NCBI RefSeq assembly: GCF_014863545.1
Contig: NZ_CP062260.1
Location: 6,225,501 to 6,289,500 of the forward strand
From: Paenibacillus sp. JNUCC32
GTDB taxonomy: Bacteria; Bacillota; Bacilli; Paenibacillales; Paenibacillaceae
DNA length: 64,000 nt
Reading direction: 5' to 3'
Part shown: positions 18,767 through 27,900 of the stretch, in pieces
How the letters are laid out: each line of letters begins with the position of its first letter
Numbering within the stretch: position 1 is the stretch's first letter
Program-made: the position numbers and the translations under genes
Notes under the pieces: generated by a model
The model's input: the letters and a program-made list of their open reading frames with translations, nothing else
Database searches by the model: none
Told to the model about the DNA's origin: nothing

Positions 18767-19507
18767 ATGGTGCATAATGGAACAGCCGTAGATAGACCCG
18801 GTGTTTCCATAACGGGTGACGGTGTCGTTGGCGGCGGTATGGTCGGCAAGCTTCGGATAAACGGTGAAGGCGTCATTCATGGCGACACGGATTGCCATCT
18901 GCTAAGCTGCAACGGCAGCGCGGTCATAAACGGAAGCCTGCTCGGAAGGCAGGCTAGAGTGAACGGCCATGTGAAGGTGTCCCATCATGTCCAGATGGAG
19001 CACGTCCGGGTGAATGGAAGCTTGGATGCCGGCGGAAGCGTTAGGATCAGCCGCATCGGAATCAATGGCGGCTTGAGCACGGGAGCCGATCTGTTTGCGG
19101 TCAAAGGCGTCGTGAACGGTACCCTGGATGTTGGCGGCAACCTGGAAGCCGAAGAGATGACGGTCCGCGGCATACTACGCGTGAGCGGGTCCGTGATAGC
19201 TCGGGAATTGACGCTGAGGCTCGTTGCGCAAGCCTCGCGCGTCAACGAACTCCGAAGCCGCACGGTCTTCGTAGCTCCAACGGTGCTGGCCAAATGGTTC
19301 CGTTCCTCACGGATCGGATATCTGAATGCCGAGCTGGTTGAAGGCGAGGATATCCGTCTGGAGAATACGAGCGCGGCCATTGTCAGGGGCAGTAGAGTCC
19401 ATATCGGAAAGAGCTGCTCCATCGGCCGGGTGGAATATACCGAGACGTTCAGCGCAGATGCCCAGGCGGAAATCGGAAGCTATTATAAAATCGATGCACG
19501 ACATTAA
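18767..19507 (+). CDS. Bactofilin-like polymer-forming protein (second of a pair)
   Basis: The start at ATG 18767 follows AAGGAGG (18753-18759) by seven bases; a longer frame opens at TTG 18716 without a site. 246 residues. The beta-helix pattern repeats as in the upstream gene (LRINGEGVIHGDTDCHLLSC, ARVNGHVKVSHHVQMEHVRV), and the C-terminal part again contains a segment equivalent to the partner's, ending VEYTETFSADAQAEIGS. The two proteins therefore look like products of one duplication and probably co-assemble. The gap between the genes is 66 bases, and a terminator follows. Confidence 0.86.
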   Translation: MVHNGTAVDRPGVSITGDGVVGGGMVGKLRINGEGVIHGDTDCHLLSCNGSAVINGSLLGRQARVNGHVKVSHHVQMEHVRVNGSLDAGGSVRISRIGINGGLSTGADLFAVKGVVNGTLDVGGNLEAEEMTVRGILRVSGSVIARELTLRLVAQASRVNELRSRTVFVAPTVLAKWFRSSRIGYLNAELVEGEDIRLENTSAAIVRGSRVHIGKSCSIGRVEYTETFSADAQAEIGSYYKIDARH

Positions 19508-19520
19508 AATAACGGCAAGG

Positions 19521-19566
19521 AAAACAGCCCGTATTCGCGATTCGATTCGCGAATGCGGGCTGTTTC
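19521..19566. terminator. Terminator between bactofilin pair and VanW gene
   Basis: AACAGCCCGTATTCGCGA pairs with TCGCGAATGCGGGCTGTT (one wobble or mismatch) around a small loop. The minus-strand side is followed by TTTTCC and the plus side by TTTCG, so it serves mainly the convergent VanW gene and probably both. Confidence 0.85.
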
Positions 19567-19580
19567 GTGCCAGCTTCGAT

Positions 19581-21017
19581 TTACGGAGCGCTGATACCGT
19601 CCTCAACGACTTCCTCTTTGGGCGTTTCGTTCGCATCCGGCAGCGGGACCTCGTTCGTCGGATTGATGGCAACGATGCTGTTCTGGGGACGGTAGGTATC
19701 CTTGGATATTTTCACGTTCTCCACGACCTTCCCGTTCACTTTCTTGGTTCGGTAGGTTTCTACCACATAACCTGGTTTCCCGTTCTGAACCACCTGCTTC
19801 AATCCCGGCGGCAGCGAGTTGTTGTGGATGACCTTTTCCGGCGAAGGCAAGGTTTCAATCGTGGTGGATACCAGCTCGTATTCCGTATTTTCCGGGAAGG
19901 TGCCGAACATCTTCAGCGTTAAATTGCCGTGCGATACCTCGGACAGGATAAGCAGGTGCTTGCCTGTATTGTTTCGGAAGCGAAAGTTGATCGCCCCTTC
20001 GGCAAAGGTGGCGTCCTGTCCCTTGGGCAAGTAGCTGACCGGAAGGGAATGATTCCGCCTTTCGGTGATCTCCAGCCCGATCAGCAGGGCGGCATGATAC
20101 ACCGTGCTGGATACCTGGCAGATCCCGCCCCCGATACCGGGCACCAGCTTGCCGTTCACGATGACGGGAGCTTCCTCAAATCCATACTCCTTTTTAGCAA
20201 CATCAATGATATGAGCATAATTGAACTCATCGCCGGGCTTCAGAATCATGCCGTCCACGGCTTTGGCGGCAGCGGTTACGTTATGTACGCGTCCGGGCCC
20301 GCTGGATCCAAGACCGGTAGAGAATTCAACGATTTTTCGCTCAATGCCCTCGTCCTGCAGCGACTTTACGGTAACGGGGGGCTTTTGACGGATAAGAGGC
20401 AGCTGCACCGCAATGGCTTCTTCCGGATACGGTTCCGTGAAGTGGGACTCGTTCGGAAGCGCTGCGCTGAACCCTTCATAGAACGCAGGCCAATCGATGC
20501 GGTACGCGGTTTTCTCCGGGGTATACCGGACCACATCGTCATCGGAAATGCTCCGCACTGCGTTGACAGGCTCTCCAAAGCGTTCTTTTTGCCAGTCTTC
20601 GTTTAACCGCCCTTTCAATACGTCGCGATTCCAGTCGGTGGATATATGCCATTCCAGCTGAAACTGCCGCCGGTAAAGAACCTGTTCCCATAGCGATCCT
20701 TCGGACAGCTTGGCAATGGCTTCTTTGAAATCGGCTGCGCTGAACCGAACGCCGGCTTCTTGGAGACTGAAGCTTTCCGTGCGCCCTTTGAGGGCCTCCG
20801 ACTCCAGCGTCACCTTGATGCTTGTCATGGCGTGGAGCCGCTGTTCCAGCTCGGACAATACCTCGTCGGCGGGTTGCCCCCCTACCTGCCAGCCGGAGAG
20901 AACGACTCCCTTCGGCAGCTCCTTTTGGTTCGCGTACATCGTCAATAGACCGAAACCGACGGAGAGGAGAAGAGCGATACTGATGACAAAGATGAGACCG
21001 AGATGAATTTTTTTCAT
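19581..21017 (-). CDS. VanW family protein with G5-like C-terminal region
   Basis: 478 residues. A hydrophobic N-terminal segment (LGLIFVISIALLLSVGFGLL) anchors or exports it. Residues about 50-215 look like a peptidoglycan-binding-4 type region (VVLSGWQVGGQPADEVLSEL). The VanW domain follows, with FSTGLGSSGPGRVHNV, MILKPGDEFNYAHIID and GGGICQVSSTVYHAALLIGL. The last 80 residues (from about TIETLPSPEKVIHN) resemble a G5 domain. VanW proteins occur next to vancomycin-resistance genes and in many cell-wall contexts, but their activity is unknown. The position divergent to ftsEX suggests a wall-related role (inference). AAGGTGG precedes ATG 21017. Confidence 0.92.
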   Translation of the reverse strand: MKKIHLGLIFVISIALLLSVGFGLLTMYANQKELPKGVVLSGWQVGGQPADEVLSELEQRLHAMTSIKVTLESEALKGRTESFSLQEAGVRFSAADFKEAIAKLSEGSLWEQVLYRRQFQLEWHISTDWNRDVLKGRLNEDWQKERFGEPVNAVRSISDDDVVRYTPEKTAYRIDWPAFYEGFSAALPNESHFTEPYPEEAIAVQLPLIRQKPPVTVKSLQDEGIERKIVEFSTGLGSSGPGRVHNVTAAAKAVDGMILKPGDEFNYAHIIDVAKKEYGFEEAPVIVNGKLVPGIGGGICQVSSTVYHAALLIGLEITERRNHSLPVSYLPKGQDATFAEGAINFRFRNNTGKHLLILSEVSHGNLTLKMFGTFPENTEYELVSTTIETLPSPEKVIHNNSLPPGLKQVVQNGKPGYVVETYRTKKVNGKVVENVKISKDTYRPQNSIVAINPTNEVPLPDANETPKEEVVEDGISAP

Positions 21018-21110
21018 TTGAAACCACCTTCTTAACTTCGTATTGGCCGCAGTACATGCACTTGTTCATGTATATGTCACGGTGGGCTCAAACTTTCGGG
21101 TACTCAAAAG

Positions 21111-21126
21111 GTAACAAATTTGTTAC
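21111..21126. promoter_or_regulatory. Perfect 16-bp palindrome between VanW gene and ftsE
   Basis: GTAACAAATTTGTTAC is perfectly self-complementary and overlaps TACAAT (21124-21129), a possible -10 box for ftsE. It sits between divergent genes, as an operator would. No regulator can be named. Confidence 0.45.
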
Positions 21127-21223
21127 AATAGACGATGTCGTGAGGATTTTTCTTGGATTTTAAAGGAATTCGATGGAAACTGTCGAAAGTATAATGGCTA
21201 ATTATGGATTGGGAAGTGATGAA

Positions 21224-21910
21224 GTGATCGAAATGCAGGACGTATGGAAGACTTATCCAAGCGGCGCCCATGCGCTTCAAGGAGTTTCCGTTACCATTAA
21301 CCGCAATGAATTCGTCTATGTTGTCGGACCGTCGGGTGCCGGCAAATCGACATTCATGAAACTTATCTATAGAGAAGAAGTGCCGACCAAAGGCCAAATT
21401 TCCGTTAACGGATTTAATATCGGGAAGCTGAAGCAGCGCAAAATCCCCTATGTTCGCCGAAATATCGGGGTTATTTTTCAGGACTATCGTCTGCTGCCCA
21501 AGCTGACTGCTTACGAAAATGTAGCTTTTGCCATGGAGGTTATCGAAGCGCCGCAGCGTCTCATCAAGAGACGGGTTATGGAGGTGCTGGATCTGGTGGG
21601 CCTGAAAGCCAAGGCGAACCGCGAGCCTTCCCAGCTCTCCGGCGGAGAGCAGCAGCGGATCGCAATCGCCAGGGCGATCGTGAACAACCCGTCCGTCATT
21701 ATTGCGGACGAGCCTACGGGCAACCTGGACCCGGAAACCTCCTGGGGCATCATGCAGCTGCTGGACGAAATCAATTTCAGGGGAACCACCATCGTAATGG
21801 CTACCCACAACAGGGATATCGTGAACACGATGCGTAAGCGCGTACTTGCGATTGAGCACGGACAAATCGTCCGCGACCAGCAGAGAGGAGAGTACGGGTA
21901 TGAATTTTAG
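21224..21910 (+). CDS. ftsE: Cell division ATP-binding protein FtsE
   Basis: ATPase of the FtsEX complex, which controls peptidoglycan hydrolases at the membrane. GTG 21224 gives the family start [14 protein letters not shown] and 228 residues, the same as in B. subtilis; GGGAAG lies eight bases before. ATG 21173, preceded by AAAGGAA, gives 17 extra residues and remains possible. Walker A is [16 protein letters not shown], the signature is [15 protein letters not shown] and Walker B is [14 protein letters not shown]. The 3' end overlaps ftsX by 11 bases. Confidence 0.96.
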   Translation: MIEMQDVWKTYPSGAHALQGVSVTINRNEFVYVVGPSGAGKSTFMKLIYREEVPTKGQISVNGFNIGKLKQRKIPYVRRNIGVIFQDYRLLPKLTAYENVAFAMEVIEAPQRLIKRRVMEVLDLVGLKAKANREPSQLSGGEQQRIAIARAIVNNPSVIIADEPTGNLDPETSWGIMQLLDEINFRGTTIVMATHNRDIVNTMRKRVLAIEHGQIVRDQQRGEYGYEF

Positions 21911-22808
21911 AACCTTCTTGCGGCACTTGCGGGAAGGGGCGAAGAGCGTTTTCCGGAATGGGTGGATGTCGGTCGCATCGATTACGTCCATCGTGGTGTC
22001 ATTATTTATACTGGGCGTTTTCATGCTGTTAGTCATGAATGTGAACGCATTAGCCGATAAAGCAGATAGCAACGTGCAAATCAATACGTACTTGAATCTC
22101 AATGTGGACGAGAAGCTGCGCGAAACCATCAAAGGCGAGATCGAGGCCATGCCGGAAGTCAACGCCATCAAATTCGTGTCCAAGGAAGAGGGCATGAAGG
22201 AGCTTGAGGAAAGCCTCGGTTCCGAATGGGTGGAAGGCTTCAGCGAAGCGGACCAGAATCCGCTTCCGGACGCATTCGAGGTTTCTGTTATCGAACCGAC
22301 CACGGTCGGGTTCGTTGCCGACAAGATTACCGCGCTGAACGAGAAGTATGCGGAAGAGCCGATCCTGCGCGTCAAGTACGGGGAGGGCACGGTAGAAACC
22401 TTGTTCAAGATTACGAAAACGGTGCGGAATATCGGCTTTATTTTCGTAGCGGGACTCGGCTTGATGTCCATGTTTCTGATTTCGAACACCATTCGGGTAA
22501 CGATTTTGGCCCGTCGCCGCGAGATCGGCATCATGAAGCTTGTCGGCGCGACCAACAACTTCATCCGCTGGCCGTTCTTCGTGGAAGGAGCCATGATCGG
22601 CCTCTTGGGCTCGATCATTACGGTTACGCTGCTGTTTATAGGCTACAATCGCCTGTACGCCGCGTCGCAGACGGATTTGACGCTGGCGCAGAGCCTGATT
22701 CCATTGGGAGATCTGTGGCTGCTGCTCGGGACCATCATCGTGGCCCTTGGCATCGTCATTGGCATTTGGGGCAGCACCATGTCGATACGTAAATTTTTGA
22801 AAGTATAA
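21900..22808 (+). CDS. ftsX: Cell division protein FtsX
   Basis: Membrane partner of FtsE. 302 residues starting inside the end of ftsE at ATG 21900, with GAGAGGAG in front. The FtsX topology is visible: one N-terminal membrane segment ([20 protein letters not shown]), an extracellular domain of about 120 residues ([20 protein letters not shown] onward), then three more membrane segments. The cytoplasmic loop [20 protein letters not shown] is the coupling motif. The extracellular loop would contact the M23 protein encoded next. Confidence 0.97.
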   Translation: MNFRTFLRHLREGAKSVFRNGWMSVASITSIVVSLFILGVFMLLVMNVNALADKADSNVQINTYLNLNVDEKLRETIKGEIEAMPEVNAIKFVSKEEGMKELEESLGSEWVEGFSEADQNPLPDAFEVSVIEPTTVGFVADKITALNEKYAEEPILRVKYGEGTVETLFKITKTVRNIGFIFVAGLGLMSMFLISNTIRVTILARRREIGIMKLVGATNNFIRWPFFVEGAMIGLLGSIITVTLLFIGYNRLYAASQTDLTLAQSLIPLGDLWLLLGTIIVALGIVIGIWGSTMSIRKFLKV

Positions 22809-22835
22809 AACAAGGTAAAGGATGGGGAGCGAAAC

Positions 22836-24104
22836 TTGAAGAAAATCGCCGCAGGAGTAGCAGCCTTATTACTGGCCACTGTTATGATCCAACCGACCGT
22901 CGGACAAGCCGAGAAGAAGACTTCAGCCGATGTAGACAAAGAGCTGAGGGTGCTTCAGGAGCAGGTCAAGAAAGCGCGGGCGCAGAAGAGCAAGGCTGCG
23001 GATGATAAACAAGAAGCCCAGCATTATAAGAATAAAACGACGAAGAACCTGAAATACGTAATGGAGCAAATCAGCATCGTCAGCAATGAATTGACGAAGA
23101 TTTCCGTCAAGATCGAGGAGACGGAGGATTTGCTGAGAACAACGACCAAGGAGCTTGAAGCGGCGGAGGAGCGCATCGCCTCCCGCGAGAAGCTGCTGGA
23201 ATCCCGGATTCGCCTCATCTATATGGATGGGCAAGTATCGTATCTGGATGTGCTGCTCTCCGCAACCAGCTTCAGCGATTTTATTGAGCGTGCCGATTCC
23301 TTGAAGACCATCGTCGATCAGGACCAGGATTTGCTGGTACAGCATAAGCAGGACAAGCTGCTGGTTATCGACAAGAAGAAAGAACTAGAAGGGCAGTACG
23401 CAACCGCCAAGGACCTGTACGGCCAGATGGAGGACCGCAAGAGCATCCTGAACGAGAAGGAACAGGAGAAGCGCGTTCTGCTGGCCCAGTACGATCAGGA
23501 TATCGAGGATGCGGACATCTTGACCGAAGAACAGGATAAAATGCTGGTTGCCCTGGCAAGCAAGCGTTCGGACCTGCAGAAGGAAAAGAATAAGCTTGCC
23601 GCCGAAGAAGCGGCCCGTAAAGCGGCGGCTGCCAAAGCGGCTGCGGCGAAGAGAGCGAAGGCGACAACCCTTGGCGGCAGCAAAGGCGGCGGCGGGTATA
23701 CCGGCAACGGCGGACCGTTTGCGATACCGGTCTCCGGAGCCAGACTCTCCTCCGGTTACGGACCGCGCGTCCATCCGGTAACGGGCGAGGTTGGCAAGAT
23801 GCACACGGGTCAGGACTTCGCGGTTCCGCAAGGGACCGAGATCCGGGCAGCCGAGAGCGGCACCGTCATCTTGGCCGAGTGGTGGAGCGGTTACGGAAAC
23901 TGTGTTATTGTTGATCATGGGGGCGGCGTATGGACCTTGTATGGGCATATCCGCAACGGCGGCATTAAAGTCAGCGAAGGCGACAAGGTGTCCAGAGGGC
24001 AGAAGATTGCCGAAGTAGGCTCCACGGGTCAGAGCACGGGACCGCATCTTCATTTTGAGGTTCGGGTCAACGGATCGCCGGTGAATCCTTCGCCTTATCT
24101 GTAA
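22836..24104 (+). CDS. EnvC/CwlO-like coiled-coil protein with M23 peptidase domain
   Basis: 422 residues from TTG 22836, preceded by GGATGGGGAG. A signal peptide (MKKIAAGVAALLLATVMIQP, cut near GQA) is followed by two long coiled coils (about 30-130 and 180-270) and an Ala/Lys-rich linker. The C-terminal LytM/M23 domain has the zinc ligands in MHTGQDFAVPQGTEIRAAE and GPHLHFEVRVNGSPVNP. In E. coli FtsEX works with EnvC and in B. subtilis with CwlO. Its position 27 bases after ftsX makes it the likely FtsEX-controlled wall factor here. All LytM zinc residues appear intact, so it may be an active endopeptidase and not only an activator. Confidence 0.93.
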   Translation: MKKIAAGVAALLLATVMIQPTVGQAEKKTSADVDKELRVLQEQVKKARAQKSKAADDKQEAQHYKNKTTKNLKYVMEQISIVSNELTKISVKIEETEDLLRTTTKELEAAEERIASREKLLESRIRLIYMDGQVSYLDVLLSATSFSDFIERADSLKTIVDQDQDLLVQHKQDKLLVIDKKKELEGQYATAKDLYGQMEDRKSILNEKEQEKRVLLAQYDQDIEDADILTEEQDKMLVALASKRSDLQKEKNKLAAEEAARKAAAAKAAAAKRAKATTLGGSKGGGGYTGNGGPFAIPVSGARLSSGYGPRVHPVTGEVGKMHTGQDFAVPQGTEIRAAESGTVILAEWWSGYGNCVIVDHGGGVWTLYGHIRNGGIKVSEGDKVSRGQKIAEVGSTGQSTGPHLHFEVRVNGSPVNPSPYL

Positions 24105-24234
24105 CAGAAATGATGACGCAAGCCATATAACCTTCAATACCGCTGTATAAATATTCCCGGCAAGCCAATCATATACTAGGTGGACGGGATTCCCCTGTGT
24201 GTAGCAGTTGAAACGTACAAAGGCGGTGAAGTAC

Positions 24235-25707
24235 TTGCTGAAAAAACGAACGGCTGTCTTTCTGGTCATCGCTGCCATGCTGTGCGGCGGACTGTTAACG
24301 ATGGCTTTGACCCAGCTGCCTGCTCCAAGTCAGACCGGAGACGGCGGCGAGGGATTGCTGGCCAGCATCGCGAACAGGAATGGACTGGAGCAGTCTGAAG
24401 CGAAGAAACTGGGGACAGCGATTGACCTCATCGAAAGCAATTATTACAAGGATATCGATCGGTCGAAGCTGATCGACGGCGCGATCAACGGGATGATGGA
24501 AGCGCTGGAAGATCCGTATTCCAACTATATGGGCAAAGAAACGGCGGCCCAGTTTGAAGAAAGTATTGAGGGCTCCTTCACGGGGATTGGCGCGGAAGTG
24601 TCCTCCGTAGACGGCAGCGTCGTCGTTGTATCCCCGATCAAGGGATCGCCTGCGGATAAAGCCGGCATTCGGGCCAAGGATACCATCCTATCCGTCAATG
24701 GCGAATCCTTGCAGGGCCTTGAGCTGAATGCGGCCGTTAACAAGATTCGCGGTCCGAAGGGCTCCAAGGCCGTCCTTCAGATCAAGCGGGCAGGATCCGA
24801 GCAGCCGATCGAGTATGTTATCGTTCGGGATGACGTCGATCTGGAAACCGTGTCGGCACGGATGGAGAAGGGCGGAATCGGCGTGATCGAGATTTCCCAA
24901 TTCTCGCTGAATACGGGCGAACGCTTTAAGGAAGAGCTCAAGAAGCTGGAAAGCCAAGGCATGAAGGGACTGCTGATCGACGTCCGGAACAATCCCGGCG
25001 GCGTGCTGTCCGTTGTCATTGACATCGCAGAGCAGTTCGTGCCTAAAGGCGAGCTGATCGTTCAGGTCGAAGACAAGGATAAGAAGCGGGAGAAGCATCC
25101 TTCCAATGGCGTGGCGAAATCGTACCCGATTACGGTGCTGATGAACAAGGGCAGCGCCAGCGCTTCCGAGATTTTGGCAGGCGCATTGCAGCAGTCCGCC
25201 GGAGCTACCCTGATGGGCGAGCACTCCTTCGGAAAAGGGACCGTGCAAACGAGCTTTGACAAGCAGTTTGGCGACGGAAGCCTGCTCAAGGTAACCATTG
25301 CCAAATGGCTGACGCCAAACGGTACCTGGATCCATGAGAAGGGAATCGAGCCGGATATTAAGGTGTCGCAGCCTGAATACTTTACCGTTGCGCCGATCGA
25401 TAAGAAGAAAACTTATGCGTACGACACGAACAGCACGGATGTGAAGAACGCGCAGATTATGCTTGAAGCGGTTGGTTACGCGGCAGGACGCACGGATGGT
25501 TACTTCGACCGGAATACGGAGAAGGCGGTCAAGAGCTTCCAGAGCAAGCACAAGCTGAAAGCGGACGGCATCATTAACAGCGCTACAGCCGAGGCATTGG
25601 AAGCGGCATTGATCGAGAAGATTCAGGATCCGAAAGAGGATAATCAAATGAATCGCGGAATTGCCGAGGTTCGGAAGGAAATCGCCGCTAAGGCGTCGAA
25701 CAAGTAA
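24235..25707 (+). CDS. ctpB: S41 family C-terminal processing peptidase with PDZ and PG-binding domains
   Basis: TTG 24235 is the best start: AAAGGCGGTGA (24219-24229) is five bases before and the protein then opens with its signal anchor (LKKRTAVFLVIAAMLCGGLL). 490 residues; a TTG at 24208 would add nine. The PDZ domain (GIGAEVSSVDGSVVVVSPIK) is followed by the S41 core with the serine in VLMNKGSASASEILAGAL and the lysine in GEHSFGKGTVQTSF. The last 110 residues hold a PG_binding_1 fold (NAQIMLEAVGYAAGRTDGYF). In Bacillus the equivalent position next to ftsEX and minJ is CtpB, which cleaves SpoIVFA in sporulation, so orthology is likely but not proved. Confidence 0.93.
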   Translation: MLKKRTAVFLVIAAMLCGGLLTMALTQLPAPSQTGDGGEGLLASIANRNGLEQSEAKKLGTAIDLIESNYYKDIDRSKLIDGAINGMMEALEDPYSNYMGKETAAQFEESIEGSFTGIGAEVSSVDGSVVVVSPIKGSPADKAGIRAKDTILSVNGESLQGLELNAAVNKIRGPKGSKAVLQIKRAGSEQPIEYVIVRDDVDLETVSARMEKGGIGVIEISQFSLNTGERFKEELKKLESQGMKGLLIDVRNNPGGVLSVVIDIAEQFVPKGELIVQVEDKDKKREKHPSNGVAKSYPITVLMNKGSASASEILAGALQQSAGATLMGEHSFGKGTVQTSFDKQFGDGSLLKVTIAKWLTPNGTWIHEKGIEPDIKVSQPEYFTVAPIDKKKTYAYDTNSTDVKNAQIMLEAVGYAAGRTDGYFDRNTEKAVKSFQSKHKLKADGIINSATAEALEAALIEKIQDPKEDNQMNRGIAEVRKEIAAKASNK

Positions 25708-25736
25708 GAAGGCTGAACGTTAGCCTTCTTTTTTCT
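25706..25736 (+). terminator. Terminator after the S41 protease gene
   Basis: AAGAAGGCT pairs with AGCCTTCTT around GAACGTT, followed by TTTT. Because minJ begins only 60 bases on with no obvious promoter, it may act as an attenuator and not a full stop. Confidence 0.82.
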
Positions 25737-25799
25737 TTGGAGATATCAGAAAGCGTAAACTTCGAAGCATCTTGGAACCGAAAGGAGCGTGGCAAGCCG

Positions 25800-27122
25800 T
25801 TGGAGACATTGAAACAACTGCTGATGTATGGGATAGATGCAGGCATACAACTGCTGACGCAGCCCTTTTATTATATTTCGATTTTGTTTGTCATGCTGTT
25901 TTACCGAAGGCAGGTGTTGGTGGAGCGCAAGCTGTTCCATGTGAAGCTGCATTCCTGGGGATTGCAGACCTGGCGTACGTTTCTAGGGGGACTGGCGGCA
26001 GGCATCGGCGTGTCCATCGTGGTGGCCTTCTTGGGGATATCATTAAGTCTGGAAGCCATTATATGCATATGGGTGACTTCGCTGATCCTGATGCTGTTTC
26101 ATATCCGGTACTTATGCTTTGCCTATTCCATCGGTCTGCTCGGGATCATTCAGTTTGTGTTGGGCTGGTTTCCGAATTGGCAGCCGGAAGGCTGGGTTCA
26201 TCAGGTAACGGCAACGATCCTTGGTTTGGACATTCCGGCCTTGCTGGCGTTGTCCGCCGTCCTGCATTTTGCGGAAGCTTTGCTGGTAAGGATACAAGGG
26301 GCGGGATTTGCCACCCCGCTGTTTCTGGAGGGCAAGCGCGGCAAGCTTGTCGGCGGCTATCATATGCAGAGCTTCTGGCCCCTGCCGTTGTTCCTGCTCG
26401 TTCCGGCGGTTGGCGGGGGCAGCGTGCTGCCGTGGACACCGTTCTTTGGCGGCGATGCTTGGAGTACGGGCTTTACCATGATGGCCCTTCCGGTCGTGAT
26501 CGGCTTCGGAGAGATGACGCAGAGCATGCTCCCGCAGGAGAAGGCAGGGATCACGTCGAAGCGTCTCATATTCTATGGAGCGATTGTGCTGGCGTTGAGC
26601 CTGCTGGCCGAGTGGTGGTCGCCGCTTACCATCGCGGCCGCATTAGCGGCGCTGCTGCTGCATGAAGGCTTGGTATGGTACAGCAGATACGAAGAACAGC
26701 AACGCAGCCCGATGTTTGTACATCCGGTACGCGGATTACGCGTTCTCGCCGTGCTGCCGGACAGTCCGGCGAGCGAGCTCGGCATTTTGGCAGGGGAGAC
26801 GATCCTCAAGGTGAACGGTAAGCTGATTCACAGCAAGGAGCAGCTGCACAGCGCCTTGCGCCAGAATCCGGCCTTCTGCAAGCTGGAGGTTCAGAACCAT
26901 CAAGGGGAGAGCAAATTTCTCCAGCGTGCGATCTACGCCGGGGATCATCATCAGCTGGGAGCTATCGTGGCGCCAGACCCGAGGGATGGCATTGCAGTGG
27001 GGTTGAAGCCGGTAAGCTTGATCACGCTGCTGGCCAATAAACTTCATATTCGCAGCAAACGGGGGGCTTCCGGCAGCAAGACGTCCGGCGGTTCCGAAGA
27101 AGCCGGATTCCCTTCATCGTGA
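25800..27122 (+). CDS. minJ: MinJ-like polytopic membrane protein with C-terminal PDZ domain
   Basis: TTG 25800 is chosen because AAAGGAG (25781-25787) is 12 bases before; the frame is open from 25737. 440 residues. Six to eight hydrophobic segments run from about 20 to 310 (PFYYISILFVMLF, TFLGGLAAGIGVSIVVAFLG, SLILMLF and others). A PDZ domain of about 90 residues follows (VRGLRVLAVLPDSPASELGI, ETILKVNGKLIHSKEQLHSA). In B. subtilis MinJ bridges DivIVA and MinD at the poles and septum, and minJ sits after ftsEX and ctpB, as here. The swrA gene found between ctpB and minJ in B. subtilis is absent. The last 20 residues are a Ser/Gly-rich tail. Confidence 0.88.
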   Translation: METLKQLLMYGIDAGIQLLTQPFYYISILFVMLFYRRQVLVERKLFHVKLHSWGLQTWRTFLGGLAAGIGVSIVVAFLGISLSLEAIICIWVTSLILMLFHIRYLCFAYSIGLLGIIQFVLGWFPNWQPEGWVHQVTATILGLDIPALLALSAVLHFAEALLVRIQGAGFATPLFLEGKRGKLVGGYHMQSFWPLPLFLLVPAVGGGSVLPWTPFFGGDAWSTGFTMMALPVVIGFGEMTQSMLPQEKAGITSKRLIFYGAIVLALSLLAEWWSPLTIAAALAALLLHEGLVWYSRYEEQQRSPMFVHPVRGLRVLAVLPDSPASELGILAGETILKVNGKLIHSKEQLHSALRQNPAFCKLEVQNHQGESKFLQRAIYAGDHHQLGAIVAPDPRDGIAVGLKPVSLITLLANKLHIRSKRGASGSKTSGGSEEAGFPSS

Positions 27123-27128
27123 TACGGC

Positions 27129-27168
27129 AAACGGGCCTTTGTCCAATATGGACAAGGGCCCGTTTTTT
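27129..27168. terminator. Terminator after minJ
   Basis: AACGGGCC pairs with GGCCCGTT, and TTTGTCC with GGACAA inside, followed by six T. The stem also faces the convergent response-regulator gene and can serve it weakly. Confidence 0.86.
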
Positions 27169-27201
27169 AGCTTCATGCCGTTATGTAATGAATAGGCGGG
27201 A

Positions 27202-27852
27202 CTAGCCCTGCACCTTTTTTAAATAAAAGATAGCAATTTGCGTCCGGTCCCGAAGATTCAGCTTGCCCAGTATATCGGTGACGTAGTTTTTGACGGTGCC
27301 TTCGCTTAGGTAAAGCTGCGCGGCAATTTCCTTATTGGACAGGCCCTCCGCGATAAGGGCGACGACCTTTTTCTCGGCAGGGGTGAGCCCGAACTGTTCC
27401 AGCTCAGCGGATCTCGGGACCGGCTGCGGGGTTGGACGAAGCATGCCGGTCAGCTTGCGAGCGATATCGGGATGTATCAGCATGTTACCATCGTGCACCG
27501 TTTTGATCCCCTGGATGATGCGATCGGGCGGAATGTTCTTCAGCAGATAACCGCTGGCCCCGTTCCGCAGCGCCTCCACGATGTAATCATCGTCATCGAA
27601 GGTAGTCAGCATCAGCACCCGTACATCAGGGTATCGCTCGCGAATGCGCCGGGTTCCTTCCACGCCGTCGCATACCGGCATCCGAATGTCCATGAGCACG
27701 ACGTCGGCATGAAGTCCGTCCATCAATAACGATAGTGCCTCCTCCCCGTGTTCCGCGACAGCCGATACTTCGATATCCGGATCCATCCCCACCAACAGTT
27801 TCAAGCTTTCCCGAATGAACGGGTCATCGTCTGCAATCAATACGGATATCAT
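27202..27852 (-). CDS. NarL/LuxR-type response regulator
   Basis: 216 residues. The receiver domain has the acidic pocket DDDPF at the N-terminus, the phosphoacceptor aspartate in DVVLMDIRMPVCDGVEG and the lysine in GASGYLLKNIPPDRI. The C-terminal HTH (LTPAEKKVVALIAEGLSNKE, then LYLSEGTVKNYVTDILGKLN) binds DNA. It lies downstream of its sensor kinase gene and is probably co-transcribed with it (gap 48 bases). The pair resembles LiaSR and DesKR, whose targets include neighbouring ABC transporter genes. The natural target here is probably the divergent ABC operon (inference). Confidence 0.95.
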   Translation of the reverse strand: MISVLIADDDPFIRESLKLLVGMDPDIEVSAVAEHGEEALSLLMDGLHADVVLMDIRMPVCDGVEGTRRIRERYPDVRVLMLTTFDDDDYIVEALRNGASGYLLKNIPPDRIIQGIKTVHDGNMLIHPDIARKLTGMLRPTPQPVPRSAELEQFGLTPAEKKVVALIAEGLSNKEIAAQLYLSEGTVKNYVTDILGKLNLRDRTQIAIFYLKKVQG

Positions 27853-27900
27853 GGATAGCCACGATCCTTTCTATAAATTAGGGTCCTGCCGTCGTGCCAG

